64,000 nt of DNA from Sanguinoderma infundibulare (Eukaryota; Basidiomycota; Agaricomycetes; Polyporales; Polyporaceae), in NCBI GenBank assembly GCA_032821775.1, contig JAVLRN010000002.1, forward strand, positions 2,914,001 to 2,978,000. The letters are read 5' to 3'. Positions within the stretch are counted from its first letter, which is position 1; every line of letters begins with the position of its first letter. The position numbers and the translations under genes were made by a program. The notes under the pieces are model-generated. The model saw only the letters and a program-made list of their open reading frames with translations, was not told the DNA's origin and did not search any database. This document shows, in pieces, positions 34,863-46,694 of the stretch.

Positions 34863-37667
34863 TCACCCAGAAAGACCCGGTGGCCTCGCTGGGCCGTCAG
34901 GCAAGGAAACATCAGAAGTGACAGCTCCTTCAGGGAGATTGGACGCGGGAATCTCCGGCGCCGGTGCCGTCTCGACGCTGACCCGAGAGCTCGCGTTCGA
35001 GGAGCGGTACGACTGCTTTCGCGAGGACATCGTCTTGCTCTTCCACGGCAACCAAACCAGCGTCGACCAGCTCTCCCTGGAGAACTTCCGTGCCGCCTTC
35101 ACGATCGTCTTCATCCGCGCCATGCTGTCCGACAGCGAGTTGAGGCCCGGCTCTGACCGCCACTCGCCGTTGTACATGATCACCGCGAGGAGGATGGCGG
35201 ACAAGACGGTCGTGATCGCGATCATCACTCGCGTCACCACGTTCGTGCCGTGGAAGCACACCCAGGATATCGCGATGCAGAACGTCAGGAGCCTAAATGA
35301 ATGCGAGTAGTCAGCGTGAGGTCCGTTGGTATACCGCGGCAAAGCATCTTACGCCCAGAGGAAGAACGCCGTTGGGATGCTGAAAATGATGGCGAGCCTC
35401 TCTACACCTCGCCTTGTCGGTGCTCGTGTACTGAGGTAGTTGATCTACAGACGGTGCAAGGCAAAGTCATAGCGACGTCAGTCCCCTGCCATGCGGTCGA
35501 AGGTGATATCAACTCACAGCGTCGTCTGCATGCGAATGCATGCTGGGCCGATGCTGCCGTCCGAGTATGGTGCACGCGACAATGTTCCCGATGCTCAACA
35601 GCGTCGACATATAACTGACGATTTGGCCCATGCTCCGGTACGCGATAGCGGTACCATTCTGGTCCACACTCTGGATCGCGAGGAATCCGACATTTGCTGA
35701 GAGGATCACAGCGGACTGTCCAAGGCGTCCCGGGATCAGTTCGAGTTCATCACGTCAGTGGCAATACTAAAGAAACCAAAGCTTACAGGAGTGACAGAGG
35801 CCACCCAGTCGTCCTGCAGCTCGCTGATGAAGCTCCTCCAGTGATCGTAGTTGACCTTGCTGTCGACCCAGACCTTGCTCAGGCGCTCGAAGTAAATTGG
35901 CGGGGTGAAGAAGAACATCCACGTCAGGATCGTGAACAGGATCGATCTTTGCCGGTGTGCCTCTTCATAAACGCTTCTGTCCGAGTCCAGTTGCGCATAA
36001 CGCTCTCCGTGGAAACGTATGAAGCGCTCTCGGCCTGCCACGGTGCCGTTAGGACGCATCGAACCACGTGGGGAGGGCAGGACAACGTACACAGTATGCT
36101 CTTCAAACGGCTGACGATCACCACATGTTGCGGCAGGGCTTTCTGGTCATCTTCAGCCCCATATTTAGCGGAAGGCAGACCTACGAATTGAGGATGACGT
36201 CGTACCTCTGACGACCTGCTCAACATCGTTGAGGATGTCGAGGAGGTCTCTCAGATCGTCTTTGCTGTAAGGCGCCGTCGATCCTTTTGACGTCTTCTTA
36301 TCTGCGCACAATGTCAAGTTATATTCATACAGATCCAACACGAATGACCCACCAAAGATGTAGAATGTGATATCGCCCCTCAACACGTGAAGCGTCTCTT
36401 TGGTCAGCGCACGATCGTGAGGGAACATGAACATGTGGTCCCTGATATCCTGCGATCAGCACTGTGTAAGGTCTGCACAGAAGGTGAGTTATGCAGCCTA
36501 AAGCCACAACCACAGCGGCATTCACATACCTGTGCAATGCGGACAATCACCAGTAGCCTATCCCAGCCGCTTGTGCTGTATGGGTCGTAAGACGAAGCTG
36601 ATCAGCCTGCGCCGATGAACTTCGAGTAGCGACGTACTGAGGTGCTCCTTTCCTAGTATTTTCACATCTTCACCATCGTAGAAGAAACCGTTGCCGACGT
36701 CGTGCAACCAAAAAACCTCCTCCGCGTTCTTGTTCCACACATAGTAACACCCGAGCTTGGACTTGGACTCCTCGTCGAAATATACATCCAACCCGATCTC
36801 GACATCGTTGAGGGCGATGTGACGGGAACGGAGCGCCAACGAAACTAGATGCATGGTGGCATCTATGTCCTGCACGTTCTGCCAGGCCCCGGACTCGTCG
36901 TAGAGCCACACATTCGTGAACCAGTTCTACGCGTACCGGCAGGATCAGGATCGATGTTTCCATCCGAGTATGTGCGCATGCATACCTCCCGCCGGAAGTA
37001 GACAGAGCCTTCCGGATGAACATACGGTACCCATTCGCAGCCATCGGGTAGTCGTCTATCCCGGCCACTCAGGATCACGAGGCTTTCATCGTCATTGAAG
37101 GACTTGACGCTTACCTTTTAGGCGCGATATCGTTCCGCGGACGAATATTGTCGCATGACGTGATCTTCTCGTAGTCCCTGTCGTAGAGATAACGGGTCAA
37201 ACCCGTGAGTTCAGCCTTCAACATTAAGACGCAGAGGATACGCACAGGACTTCTCTTCGCTGGTATCTCAGCCCAGACATGAACGACACTGGAGCTGCAG
37301 CGATGTGCACATCGTTGTAAGACAGTGTGACGGAACCGCAATCGCTGTGGCCGGGGTTCAGTGGCGCAGGCTCCACCGTGAGGGGACCCCCAAGAACGGT
37401 GTCAGGTTGCGGGAACGCGATCTCATGTACGTCCGCATCCTGGGGCACATTCGTGAACGACCCCCGGCCGTCGTTGAAGAGAGGAAGGGTGGGAGGGCGA
37501 TCTTGCATGCGAAAGACCGGACGTTGAGAGCAAGAGCGAGACGGTTGCCGAAGGGCTGCCTGCTTCGAAGGGTGCTCTTTGAAGGTGGAGAGACGAGGGT
37601 AGGACGGCAACTCCTCCTTCGAGAGCGCGTGCTTTTGCACAGATGAGAGCTGCGCTGTGGAGAGCAT
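34863..37667 (-). CDS. Multi-exon membrane protein of a basidiomycete-expanded family (copy 2)
   Basis: Tandem paralogue of the gene at 31427-34287 with the same exon order. First exons proposed and frame-checked: 37667-37246, 37177-37115, 37067-36986, 36926-36638. The same landmarks recur: V-H-P-E-G-S-V-Y-F, N-V-W-L-Y-D-E-S, L-G-C-Y-Y-V-W...F-W-L-H-D, M-F-P-H-D-R, R-F-H-G-E-R-Y-A-Q-L-D-S-D-R-S-V-Y-E, K-V-W-V-D-S-K-V-N-Y, and four C-terminal helices ending near 35180. The exon after 36638 has several possible acceptors; one 40-bp intron ending at the GATCAG acceptor keeps the frame. The upstream in-frame ATG at 37901 is possible, but 37667 gives an N-terminus comparable to copy 1. The tail is Ser/Pro-rich rather than basic. 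Function unknown. Confidence 0.76.
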
Positions 37668-38289
37668 GAAGGTGAGACGCTGTGGGCGCAGGGCAGAGGA
37701 GCCGATTGAGAGAGTGCAAGCGCAAGGCTTACACGCGACGGATAGATACGCATTTGACGAGCCCGAGGAACTCAATTCACCTGCTTCGTCGCCGCCTCCT
37801 CCGCAACTTTCGTGGCTATAGTGCGGGTGCAGAAGATGTACAACGGCTTGTGACCAGCAGACACCATGCCGAGCGCATCCCGTGCGGATCGCCGACCACA
37901 TCGTTGGAGGACGTCAATTGGCCCAGTGTGAGGTATGGCTGGGACACTATACACAAAACAAGGTCAGCCTCCGTCAAGCAATACATGGAGCGCAACAAGA
38001 ACGCGAGGGTCAACACCGGGCCTCGTTTCTCTTCGAGATCTGAGAAGCAATTGACATGGACGTCATCTCCATCGATAACCTGACTGAACGACGATTTTCA
38101 CACAGGCACAGCCCGAGAACTCCCAACCTGGCTTCCGGGCTCTTGTTAGGACATCCGCTTTCTCTGGTTCAGAATGTCGGCAAAAGAGAATTGTAAATTT
38201 TCAGTGATACAAGCGCGAGCAGTGCAACAAGGTCCGGGCGGGGTTCTCCTAGTCGCCTATACAGCTCAAGTGCAGAAACCAGGATGGAA
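37668..38289. other. Intergenic, no gene seen
   Basis: Between the start of the second membrane protein gene and the end of the coatomer gene, both minus strand. No feature beyond expected promoter and 3' UTR. Confidence 0.5.
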
Positions 38290-41200
38290 CTATGACCGGG
38301 GCGCTGGTAGGCCTGCCGACGACGCCCCAATCTCGGCCAGCTTCACGAGAGGATCGAGTTGGCCCTTGTATTGCGGGAGGTATGCGGCGTCCGTGTACGG
38401 GCAGCGGACGGCCGGGGAGCCCTTGTAGATGGGGGTGAAGCTGGCGGCGCAGACCTCGAACTCGGTAAACTCGTCGTAATCGATCTCGACAGCGTTCCGG
38501 GGATTGCGGTCGCCAGCAGCTATGCGTTGTCTCGCCTGACGTACTCCTGGTGTTAGATCTGCGACAACCATTTTGGGTTACAGTTCAACTTACCTGCGCG
38601 ACAATCTTCGGATCAGGGTTGAGGTCCAACAAGCGTCTCGCGAACTTGGCGGCGGTGGCGTGGTTGTTGGCCTTCGCGAACACGCCGATTGCGCTCCGCA
38701 AAGCAATCTGCAGGTGAGCTGGTTGCAGCTTGCAGTGGGTGAAGTACGCAGCGAGCTCCAAGCTGCGCTTGACGTTGTCGGGATCCTCCTGGGCGACTCG
38801 TCGGCGTTCGATCTCGAGGGTGACACCCAGCAGGTATTCACGCGTCAGGGTGACCAAGTCGCGCCACTAAATAAGGTAATACTCCTCAGTCACTATTCAG
38901 ACCACGACCACACCGGACGTACCTCCTTGGCTTCGCTGTCAGACGAGATAGGGACTAGCAATAGGGATCGAAGCACGGTTCGGAACACGACTTGTGCTTC
39001 TGGCAACTTATTGCCAGAGACAGCACGGAAGCCTTCTGAGAGTTCCGTCCGGGTGGATGCAATGGTGCGAACTGCGACAGGCAAAACGCGGCTCGAAGAC
39101 GACTCGTCAGGGTTGCGTCTCAAGTGCAGCTGAAGCGGAGGAAGCGAGGCGACAGGGGAAAGATACACGTGCGAAGTGCGATATGTGGAGAGGAAGGCGG
39201 GCTTGAGGTGGGAGAAGTTGACGACACCGAACTGACGGTTGAGTAACTGCGCGGGAGGGTCAGCATCAAAGCAGTGGACATCAAAGCAATGAAAGCGTTG
39301 CCCATGTTTAAACGAGCGTACCTGCATCGCGGTATCGAACGAACCAGCCGCAACATGATCTGCGGCGAACGGCGAGTTGCGTGTCCACAATTCTGCCTCG
39401 CTTACGCCTGGAGTAGCGCCTGCACCCAAGTCTGCCTCCTCCTCTGCGACTTCTTCTTCTTTGTCCTCCTCCGCAGCTTGATCGGCATCCGCATCGAGGT
39501 CCCAAGCACCTTCCTCAGCGGCGATGTCCTCAACTGCCTCCTCGTCCTTGGCCCAGTCGTCAAGCGCTGCAGAAGCGGCGGCGCCGCTGTCGACACCATT
39601 GACATATGGAACGTCGCCGCCCTCGAGGTTGCCATTTGCAAGCGCCTTGTCGAAGAAGCTCTCCCCAGTCGAGAGAGACGGCCAGTTGAGGTTCGTCGTC
39701 TCCGTAACCACGGGTGGAGGCCGAAGGGTTGACTTCCCGAACGAGGGAACATCGTCTACATCGGCTTCTGTCAGGCCGGCTGCTTCGAGAATCTCGAGAG
39801 CGACATCGTCCAATCCGTTCGTTTTCGCCGTCAGGTACGCGAGAGAATCTGACCCCAGAACCTAATCAGCATCTGAACCACATCGGAACACATCGCTCGC
39901 AACTTACACATCCCGACCTCCTTCAGAACGGCGATGCGGCCGAGGACGTCACCGGCGTAAAGCGCGTTGTGGAACCGGGACATAGGGTCCCCGCGGGCAT
40001 CGGCGATCTTCTGCATCTTCGTCAGCTTGTCGGTACTGCCGGTCGCCAAGTACAGGAACGAGAGCCGGTCGAAGTTCTTCGTTCGCTGGTACGCCTTCTC
40101 CACAATCTACACGCAGCAGCATATGAGCGATCGAGTCCACCATCAGACTTTTGGCACACAACAGGGCCGTTGTAGACCCACCTTGTGGTTGCCTTGCTTC
40201 AGAGCCTGCTGCGCGAGACGCTCCCAGCACTCGGGCCGGTCAATACTCTGCGCTGTCTCCAATGCGACATCGAGGTTGCCACACTCGATCGCGAGGTCGA
40301 AGCGCGTGTTTTTGTCTTGGACAAAGTGTAACGCAATCTGTCGCGCAGTGACATCAGTGCTCCATGACCATGCACAGAAATCCACGGAAGGTCTTGGGCC
40401 ACATAACGCGTCTCTAGCGTTTCCCGGAGAACAGACACACGTTGGGAAGGCCAAAGACACATTATGTGACCCTAACATTTCAGTGACGCCCATTGCGACA
40501 AAGGACGTACCTCAGGGAAACCCTTCTGTTGCAAATACGCGATGATACTCTGTCCCAAGAGATTAGACGTGCGGATAATGTACAACATTTCTTCGTGATT
40601 GTTTCGTAGGAGCGCCAGCTTGAAGCGATACTCGGTCGGGTCAATCGTGATCGTGCGGGGTCGTGCAGACCGGTCGAGGCAGTGGACGGTCTTGCCCTTT
40701 ACCCGGGTGAGGTATACAGGGTTGTCCAGGGTGCAGATAACACCATGGTCCCTGGAAAGCCAGACAGAGTCAGCAATGATCGACCGGTACAGGAAAGCGG
40801 ACATACCCTTGCGCCAGGCAATACTTGATATGGTTGAGTGTGGAGTAGATGAAGACGCCGGAGTCGTCCCAAGCACCAGACTTGATGCGAATCGTCTCGT
40901 GGATGAGGGTGTGCTGCGTGAAGTTCTTGTTCGCGATGGTGATAGCTGTCGCGCAGATCAGCTCTACGTCCGAAACGTTTCTGCAGAAACGTACTATGCT
41001 TGCTGAGCAGCGCGACAAGTGAACCGTCCGCACTCCAGATAACATACTTGACGGGAGGCGTGGTGATCTCCGCAAGCGTCTTCTGCTGCTGGATGTCGTA
41101 GAGGACGACAGACGTCGCAGAGCTGAGGATCAAGCTCGCAGTGCCGCCGTAGAAGATTTCGTTCGTCTGAACGGGGGGCTTGATGCTCTTGACCACCGAG

Positions 41201-42785
41201 TTCGACAAGTCACGGACCTCGACGAGCTGCCCACACGAATGGACCATTGGTATGACTGAACGCAGACCGAACACGCGACTACTCACCTGAGACGACTTAT
41301 TGAGCACCGCAAGCCTGTTCCTCGCCACAAATATCGCCGCCTGACCGCTCCCCCGCTTCCCATCCGTCGAGGAATCCTTCACATCGCCGACGGCGTCCTT
41401 CGGTAGGCTTGTAAGCTCGAACAGGCCATTGTCGGACGAGATAGTCAGGACGACGGCGCGCTCCGCAGGGTTATAGCTGAGTGTACGCGGAGGAACGTAA
41501 GGACTACCGAACTTGCGGACGCTCAGAAGACCGATGTCGGAGCCAGTGTTGATATCATGCGCGCGAACGTACTTGTCGCGGACGTAGTATAGCGTGTCTC
41601 CGTGCATCGCGAACGCGGGCCGCTCGCGCTCGAGCTTGAAGACGATCAATCCATTGTCGTGACCAGCAGCGAAGAGGTTGAGCTCGGGATGCGCCGCGAG
41701 CACCCAGAAGCGGTCGTGCTCTCTCCTGAACGTCTGGACGGCGGAGCGCTTCGTGAGATCCCAGACACGGACGGTTTTGTCTTCTCCGCACGATACGATC
41801 AATTCGTGCTTGGGATGGAAGAGGGCGGTGGAGACGTTGTTGAAGTGACCTCTGCATGCGTCGACCTCCCATGCCTTCGTCTCGCTCATCCGCCAAATCT
41901 TGATCTGACGGTCGTCGGCAGCAGACACAATAAGCGGCAACGTTGGGTGGAATGACGCCCAGTTCACGCCACGATCGTGACCTTCAAGCACGTACTTGAC
42001 GGTGGAGAAGTTGTCGAAGGTGTCGAAGGTACCGGGCGCGGTGTTCGGGGTGCTCTTTCGGAGGCCGGAGATGTCCCAAACACGCACTGTCTGGTCTTGG
42101 GATGACGAGACGATGAGGTCTTCCTTTGGGTGGAATTGGGCAGACATCACGTAGTGGGAGTGGCCGGTGAGGATCGCAATGCAGTTGCGGGAGGTGCTGT
42201 TCCAGATGCGGATTGTCTGGTCATCCGAACAGGAGAGCTGGACGGTACCCATCGCTCAACGATGTGAATCATTAGAAGCAAGATGAGAGCACTCACAATC
42301 CATGGCATCTCATGGTGGAATTGAACAGTACGGAGGTAGTCGAGATGTCCATGGAGCGTGAAGAGGCAGCGCCTGTTCGTGGGTCGAATGTCTGCGAGCA
42401 ATGAGGGGCAAGACGATGATACCAAAGCCGTGTCTACTTACCCCAGACCTTGATCTTGTAGTCATCTCCACCAGTCACTAACAACGCGCGACTTGGATGA
42501 AAGGCGACGGCCCGCACGGGACCTAATGGCAATTCGACATCGACATTCGAGTTCACTTGGAAGCATCATGATACGCACCTTCGTGCTCCTCAAACCTGTC
42601 CACCAAGACACCCATCCGATAGTTCCATAGCTGAACGCTTCCATTGTGCAACGAGGCGGCCAGTAGCGGTTGTGTGGGATGGAATGCGAGTCCTGGAACC
42701 AAAGTGAGTAGGAATATAGGTGCGTTGCACCGAGTATTTACATACCTTTTACGCGATTGCTTTTAGACTCAAACTTCGTGAGCAT
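38290..42785 (-). CDS. COP1: Coatomer subunit alpha (COPI alpha)
   Basis: The protein starts [16 protein letters not shown], the hallmark N-terminus of alpha-COP, and this fixes the start at 42785 despite a longer open frame upstream. The first exon is only 40 nt (42785-42746). N-terminal WD40 repeats follow ([46 protein letters not shown]). The middle holds the second beta-propeller and alpha-solenoid (H-N-A-L-Y-A-G-D-V). An acidic linker near 39450-39600 leads to the COPI C-terminal domain ending at 38290. Alpha-COP is the largest coatomer subunit. It coats Golgi-to-ER vesicles and binds dilysine cargo tails through its propellers. The gene is intact and multi-exon, and housekeeping in role. 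Confidence 0.96.
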
Positions 42786-43612
42786 TACCGACATCCTGGC
42801 GACGTTTTCTGTGGTCCAGAGTGTGATGAGATGACCAGCAGAAATTCCAGAAATTGTGTGTACGTGGAGGGCTAAAGAGAAGTCGTGGCGACGGAACGCG
42901 GCGCCTACTAACGGACTAATGTCGTAACTGACTTTGCTTATTCGCTTAACAAACATTCTTAGCGGGTTATTACTGCATTAATCGACCATATCAATTCCTC
43001 GAGCTGTTCAGTATGCCCTTCCCTTTCCACCTTCACCGCACCTGCTCTCGTGAACACATATCGTCGGACAGTCTAATGATCTCTGGGAGGGTGGTGACAT
43101 TTTGTGGATGGAGTGGGAATTAAGGCAGAGGTTGCAAACGAAGTGTGAGTCATGTTTCCCTCGTCGTTATCACTCGCGGGGAGTACGCTCTGTGGATTGA
43201 ACTCAAAGGAGATGTCCCTTGATGTGAGTGCTCTTCATATGTATGCGTAAGGGAGGCGTTTGGGATGTTGCGAGGTGTATTTCGTTGGACCAACCAAGGG
43301 AGTAGGACACGAGGGTTTGTATACCGTGTAATTGTATGTCCTTCCTTGCACTGTGCCAGACTCTTCAATGAAGCGCAAATCGTCCCATGGACCGATGAGA
43401 AACAACACCAGCCAGGCGTTCGCCGCTGACCCATAGAGGTGAGAGAGAACAAGACTTGGGTCGGCTATTGACAACGCAGAGGGGCGCTCAGGGGCTCCGT
43501 CTCCCTCCCAAACGACCACCACTTCTCCGCCTTCCCCTCGCTGTATGGATCTGTGGAGACCTGGCAACGCTGAATATCGTCTTTCTTAGCTGGATTCTGT
43601 CGTTCTTGGTGG
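42786..43612. other. Divergent promoter region between alpha-COP and the XPG-type nuclease
   Basis: Two genes are transcribed away from each other across 827 bp. A minus-strand ORF at 43235-43567 (110 codons) has no recognised motif and overlaps the nuclease's upstream region. I treat it as unsupported. Confidence 0.5.
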
Positions 43613-45691
43613 ATGGGTGTAAAGGGACTCACGCCGTTCTTGGAGAAGACATTGTGAGTGGCACGTACTATGTCGCGCGTGGTGTATTCACATTTTCTCC
43701 AGCCCGCAGGTGATTCAGCACCTTCCAGAAAGGTTCGCAGCGTTATCTGGCAAAAGAATTGTTATGTGCGTCTCCACCTGCCATGTGCTCCCCAAGTGTT
43801 GACTGTCTTCATTAGCGATGGCACGCTCATTACCCAACGTTTCCACTTCGCGCCTATGCCACAACAGTACCGCCATGTACTGTGCTGGTATCGCTTGGCA
43901 ATGCACCTCAGAAAAAACAATGTCCAGGCCATCTGCGTGTTTGATGGGGGCCAGCGTAGTGTGGCAAAGAAGGCTGAGGTGCATCCGTTGTCGCGGTCAT
44001 TTCCGACGTGCATTCATTAACTATCACGCCCATGTCATAGATTGAGAGGCGGCAGCAAGAACGTCAGCTCGCCACAGCACGAGGGCTGTTCGAGAACGAT
44101 CGGTTGCAGAGATTGCGTCGTGTCTCTACCTCCCTACGAGAGTGGCAATCATCTGATCCCGACCAACTGATGGACGAACTTGCCGCACTCAGACTAAAGA
44201 CGGAGACCTCAAAGCCCGATACACCCTCTACTCCGGCGACGTCGCCTCAGACTCATGACCTCTGTGACGATACTAGAGCTTCCGACGAATCCAGACCCAT
44301 GTTCCTTCCAGCGCCTATCCCAAAGGTCTCTTCCGATATGGATGAGCCAGAGTCGAATTCTGCACAGCAAGGTTTGTCGTGTCATAATTCTTGGATAATG
44401 GCGACTGATGTAACGTGCTCTCCAATTGCGTACAGAGCGCTTGGAGCAACAACATGTCGAGCAGCCAAAGCTTACAACTCGTCTTCTGCAGATGCTCGGG
44501 GGGTACATGGCGAGCATACCAAGACTTTCCTTGACAAAGTCTCCTCCAACTGATGTGGAGTTGCAACTCCCTCCCTCCGCCGACAAATCAAGTGAAGTAA
44601 TCGAGGCTACCGAGACACCAGCCATTTCTCCCATCGCCAAGGATGTCGAGGCCGATAGAGAAGAGCACGCCCTACCCAAGACTCAGCAGGGCGAGTCTCC
44701 CCCAACCGAAGTAGCTCCTCAATCCATCGACAAACCGAGTGAAGCTATCGAGGCTACTGAGGAGATGCCAGCCATTTCCCCCACTGTTGTAGTAGACGAG
44801 GATGCCGAAGCCGATAGAGAAGAGCATGCCCTGTCCAAGACTCAGCAGAGCCTCGCCGACGATGAAGACAAGTTTTGGGAAATGGTCTCCGAACTCGATG
44901 CGACGGACGGCATCCCTGAGTCGATTGCTAAGTATGCGGAGGACTTGGAGGCGAAGAGCGCCATGCTCTCGGAGTCCTACCAGCGACGCACAGACCCGCC
45001 CACGCCAACCACCTACGCCGAGAGTAGGGAAATCTTGGGCGCGATGGGCATTCCGTGTATCGAGCCAACCGGTGCCTTCGAGGGCGAAGCTTTGGCCGCG
45101 TCTCTCGTCATCAACGGCTACGCCGACTACGTTGCCAGCGAAGACTTGGTAATGCCCCACCATAATCCCTTTCAACCTGCTCCGATACTCACGAATGCGC
45201 GAACGTAGGATGTGCTTGTCTACGGCGCCCCCCTGATCCGCAACATAAGCAGCATGTCAGAGCCCCTCACCCTCATCTCCACCAACGAAGTCTGCGAGGC
45301 TATGGGCCTCGACCACACCGCCTTCGTCGACTTTGCGCTCCTGCTCGGCACGGATTTCACGACGCGGATCAAGAACGTCGGCCCCGCCCGCGCGCTCAAG
45401 TTCATCAACGAGCATGGGACGATCGAGCGTGTCGTCGAACGTGCGACCCGGTACCCGCCGCGAGTGCCTCCCGAGGTATACCTAGCGCAGATCGCTCTGG
45501 CGCGGATGGTATTCCAGACGTTGCCGCCCGTCCCTACGGACGAAGGCGACTTCCAGCAAGGCGTGGTCGACGAGGAGGAGGTTTCGGAAATCCTGGACCG
45601 GTACGATCTTCGCCGGTTTGCCATGGAAGAAGGGGACTATTCGCAGGCACTGTCTGGTAACTACTTCGGGGATAATCCCACCGCATCGTAA
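43613..45691 (+). CDS. XPG/Rad2-family structure-specific nuclease (PIN-like)
   Basis: Starts Met-G-V-K-G-L-T-P-F-L-E-K, the conserved N-terminus of FEN1/XPG/EXO1 nucleases. Exon 1 is 43613-43653 and the next begins at 43703. A further intron ends just before the I-D-G-T segment, giving G-K-R-I-V-I-D-G-T and then A-I-C-V-F-D-G, the first metal-binding aspartates. The XPG-I region is near 45040-45240: G-I-P-C-I-E-P-T-G-A-F-E-G-E-A then S-E-D-L/D-V-L-V-Y-G-A-P across an intron. L-L-G-T-D-F and an N-V-G-P-A-R-A-L helix-hairpin-helix follow. Between the two halves is a long acidic linker (about 44560-44860) containing a tandemly duplicated block of about 45 residues. FEN1 itself is unlikely because of the linker and divergent L-L-G-T-D-F box (L-L-G-C-D-Y in FEN1). 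Substrate unknown. Confidence 0.86.
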
Positions 45692-46694
45692 CAAACCACC
45701 GTATTGCACCGCGTGTTTCGACGACCTAGCTCCGAGCAGGAAGCTCTCGAAGCCCTCGTGGGTCCTCATGACAAGTGATCGGCATTGTGCGAGGTCTGTT
45801 CAGGGAATGGGAGTTCCACACCAGATCACATCCACCCGCCCTTCACAGCATCGCTTCATCCGATACAGGACTGCATCGTGGGCGGTCTTGAGATGCTCGT
45901 CAAAATGACTGCAGAAGCTCGGTTACGAGACAATGTCCGTGGTTCGTCGGGCTGAGCGTACTGAGCTGAGCTTGCGCAGTCTTTTGTCCAGCGCGTCCAG
46001 TATCATCTAGCATCGATCTCCGATCAATGGCGACAAGCCTGCATGCTTGCATATTTGTCCTTCAGGCATAATATTTCATTTGTCCCGCTCACCGTCATTC
46101 TAAGTTCACTACTAATTTGTTGCTTCTAATTAGTGCGCGTTTATCGACGGTAGGCACGTAATTGCAAGACAGCTCACCGAACAACTGTCTACCGTTGCGT
46201 GGAAGGTATGAAGATAGTCCCTTGAGGCTCTGCCTCTCACCTACGAAAGAATGGCCGAGGCTCGTCTCTCGAAGTCTGCAAGCGAACAGAGTTGCACAGG
46301 ACGTAACTCAGCAACCGAGCAACCCGGGAAGCACGATGCAGATCAACCACAATTGGCAGTTTCCATCTGTCCACGCCTCGGTGCCACGAATGCTGGACCT
46401 GGAGGTTCGTCCAGACCGGCTTCGGATGGGTCAGCTGTTCGCTAGGTGGGTTCTATCCTGCGTCCACGGTGGATCGCTCGCTCGTTCCGCTGTCCATGCC
46501 GAATTATTCATGCATGTTCTTGCAGGGAAGGCGCGACATGTGGATTTATTATGGGAGGGGATCGAGGGGATCGCCGGTGGAAGTGGAGCGCCCGTACACT
46601 TTGTTCACGCACGCTAAGCCGTTCTGGGCAATTTCATAGATGGGCTCGCACCGGAACCGCACGCACTGTGGGATCGCGTCAGGCCCAGGGGTCT
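45692..46694. other. Intergenic between nuclease and duplicated block
   Basis: A 151-codon plus-strand ORF (46162-46617) has no recognised domain and is probably not a gene. The rest is AT-rich and looks non-coding. Confidence 0.4.

Noticed and set aside
42786..42956. Upstream extension of the alpha-COP reading frame to an ATG at 42956
   Set aside because: The conserved alpha-COP N-terminus begins at 42785; the upstream residues do not resemble any coatomer protein.
43235..43567. Minus-strand ORF of 110 codons in the divergent promoter
   Set aside because: No recognised domain and it would occupy the promoter shared by two well-supported genes.
46162..46617. 151-codon ORF between the nuclease and the metacaspase
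   Set aside because: No motif, no homologue at the matching place upstream of the second metacaspase copy, and it starts in AT-rich non-coding DNA.
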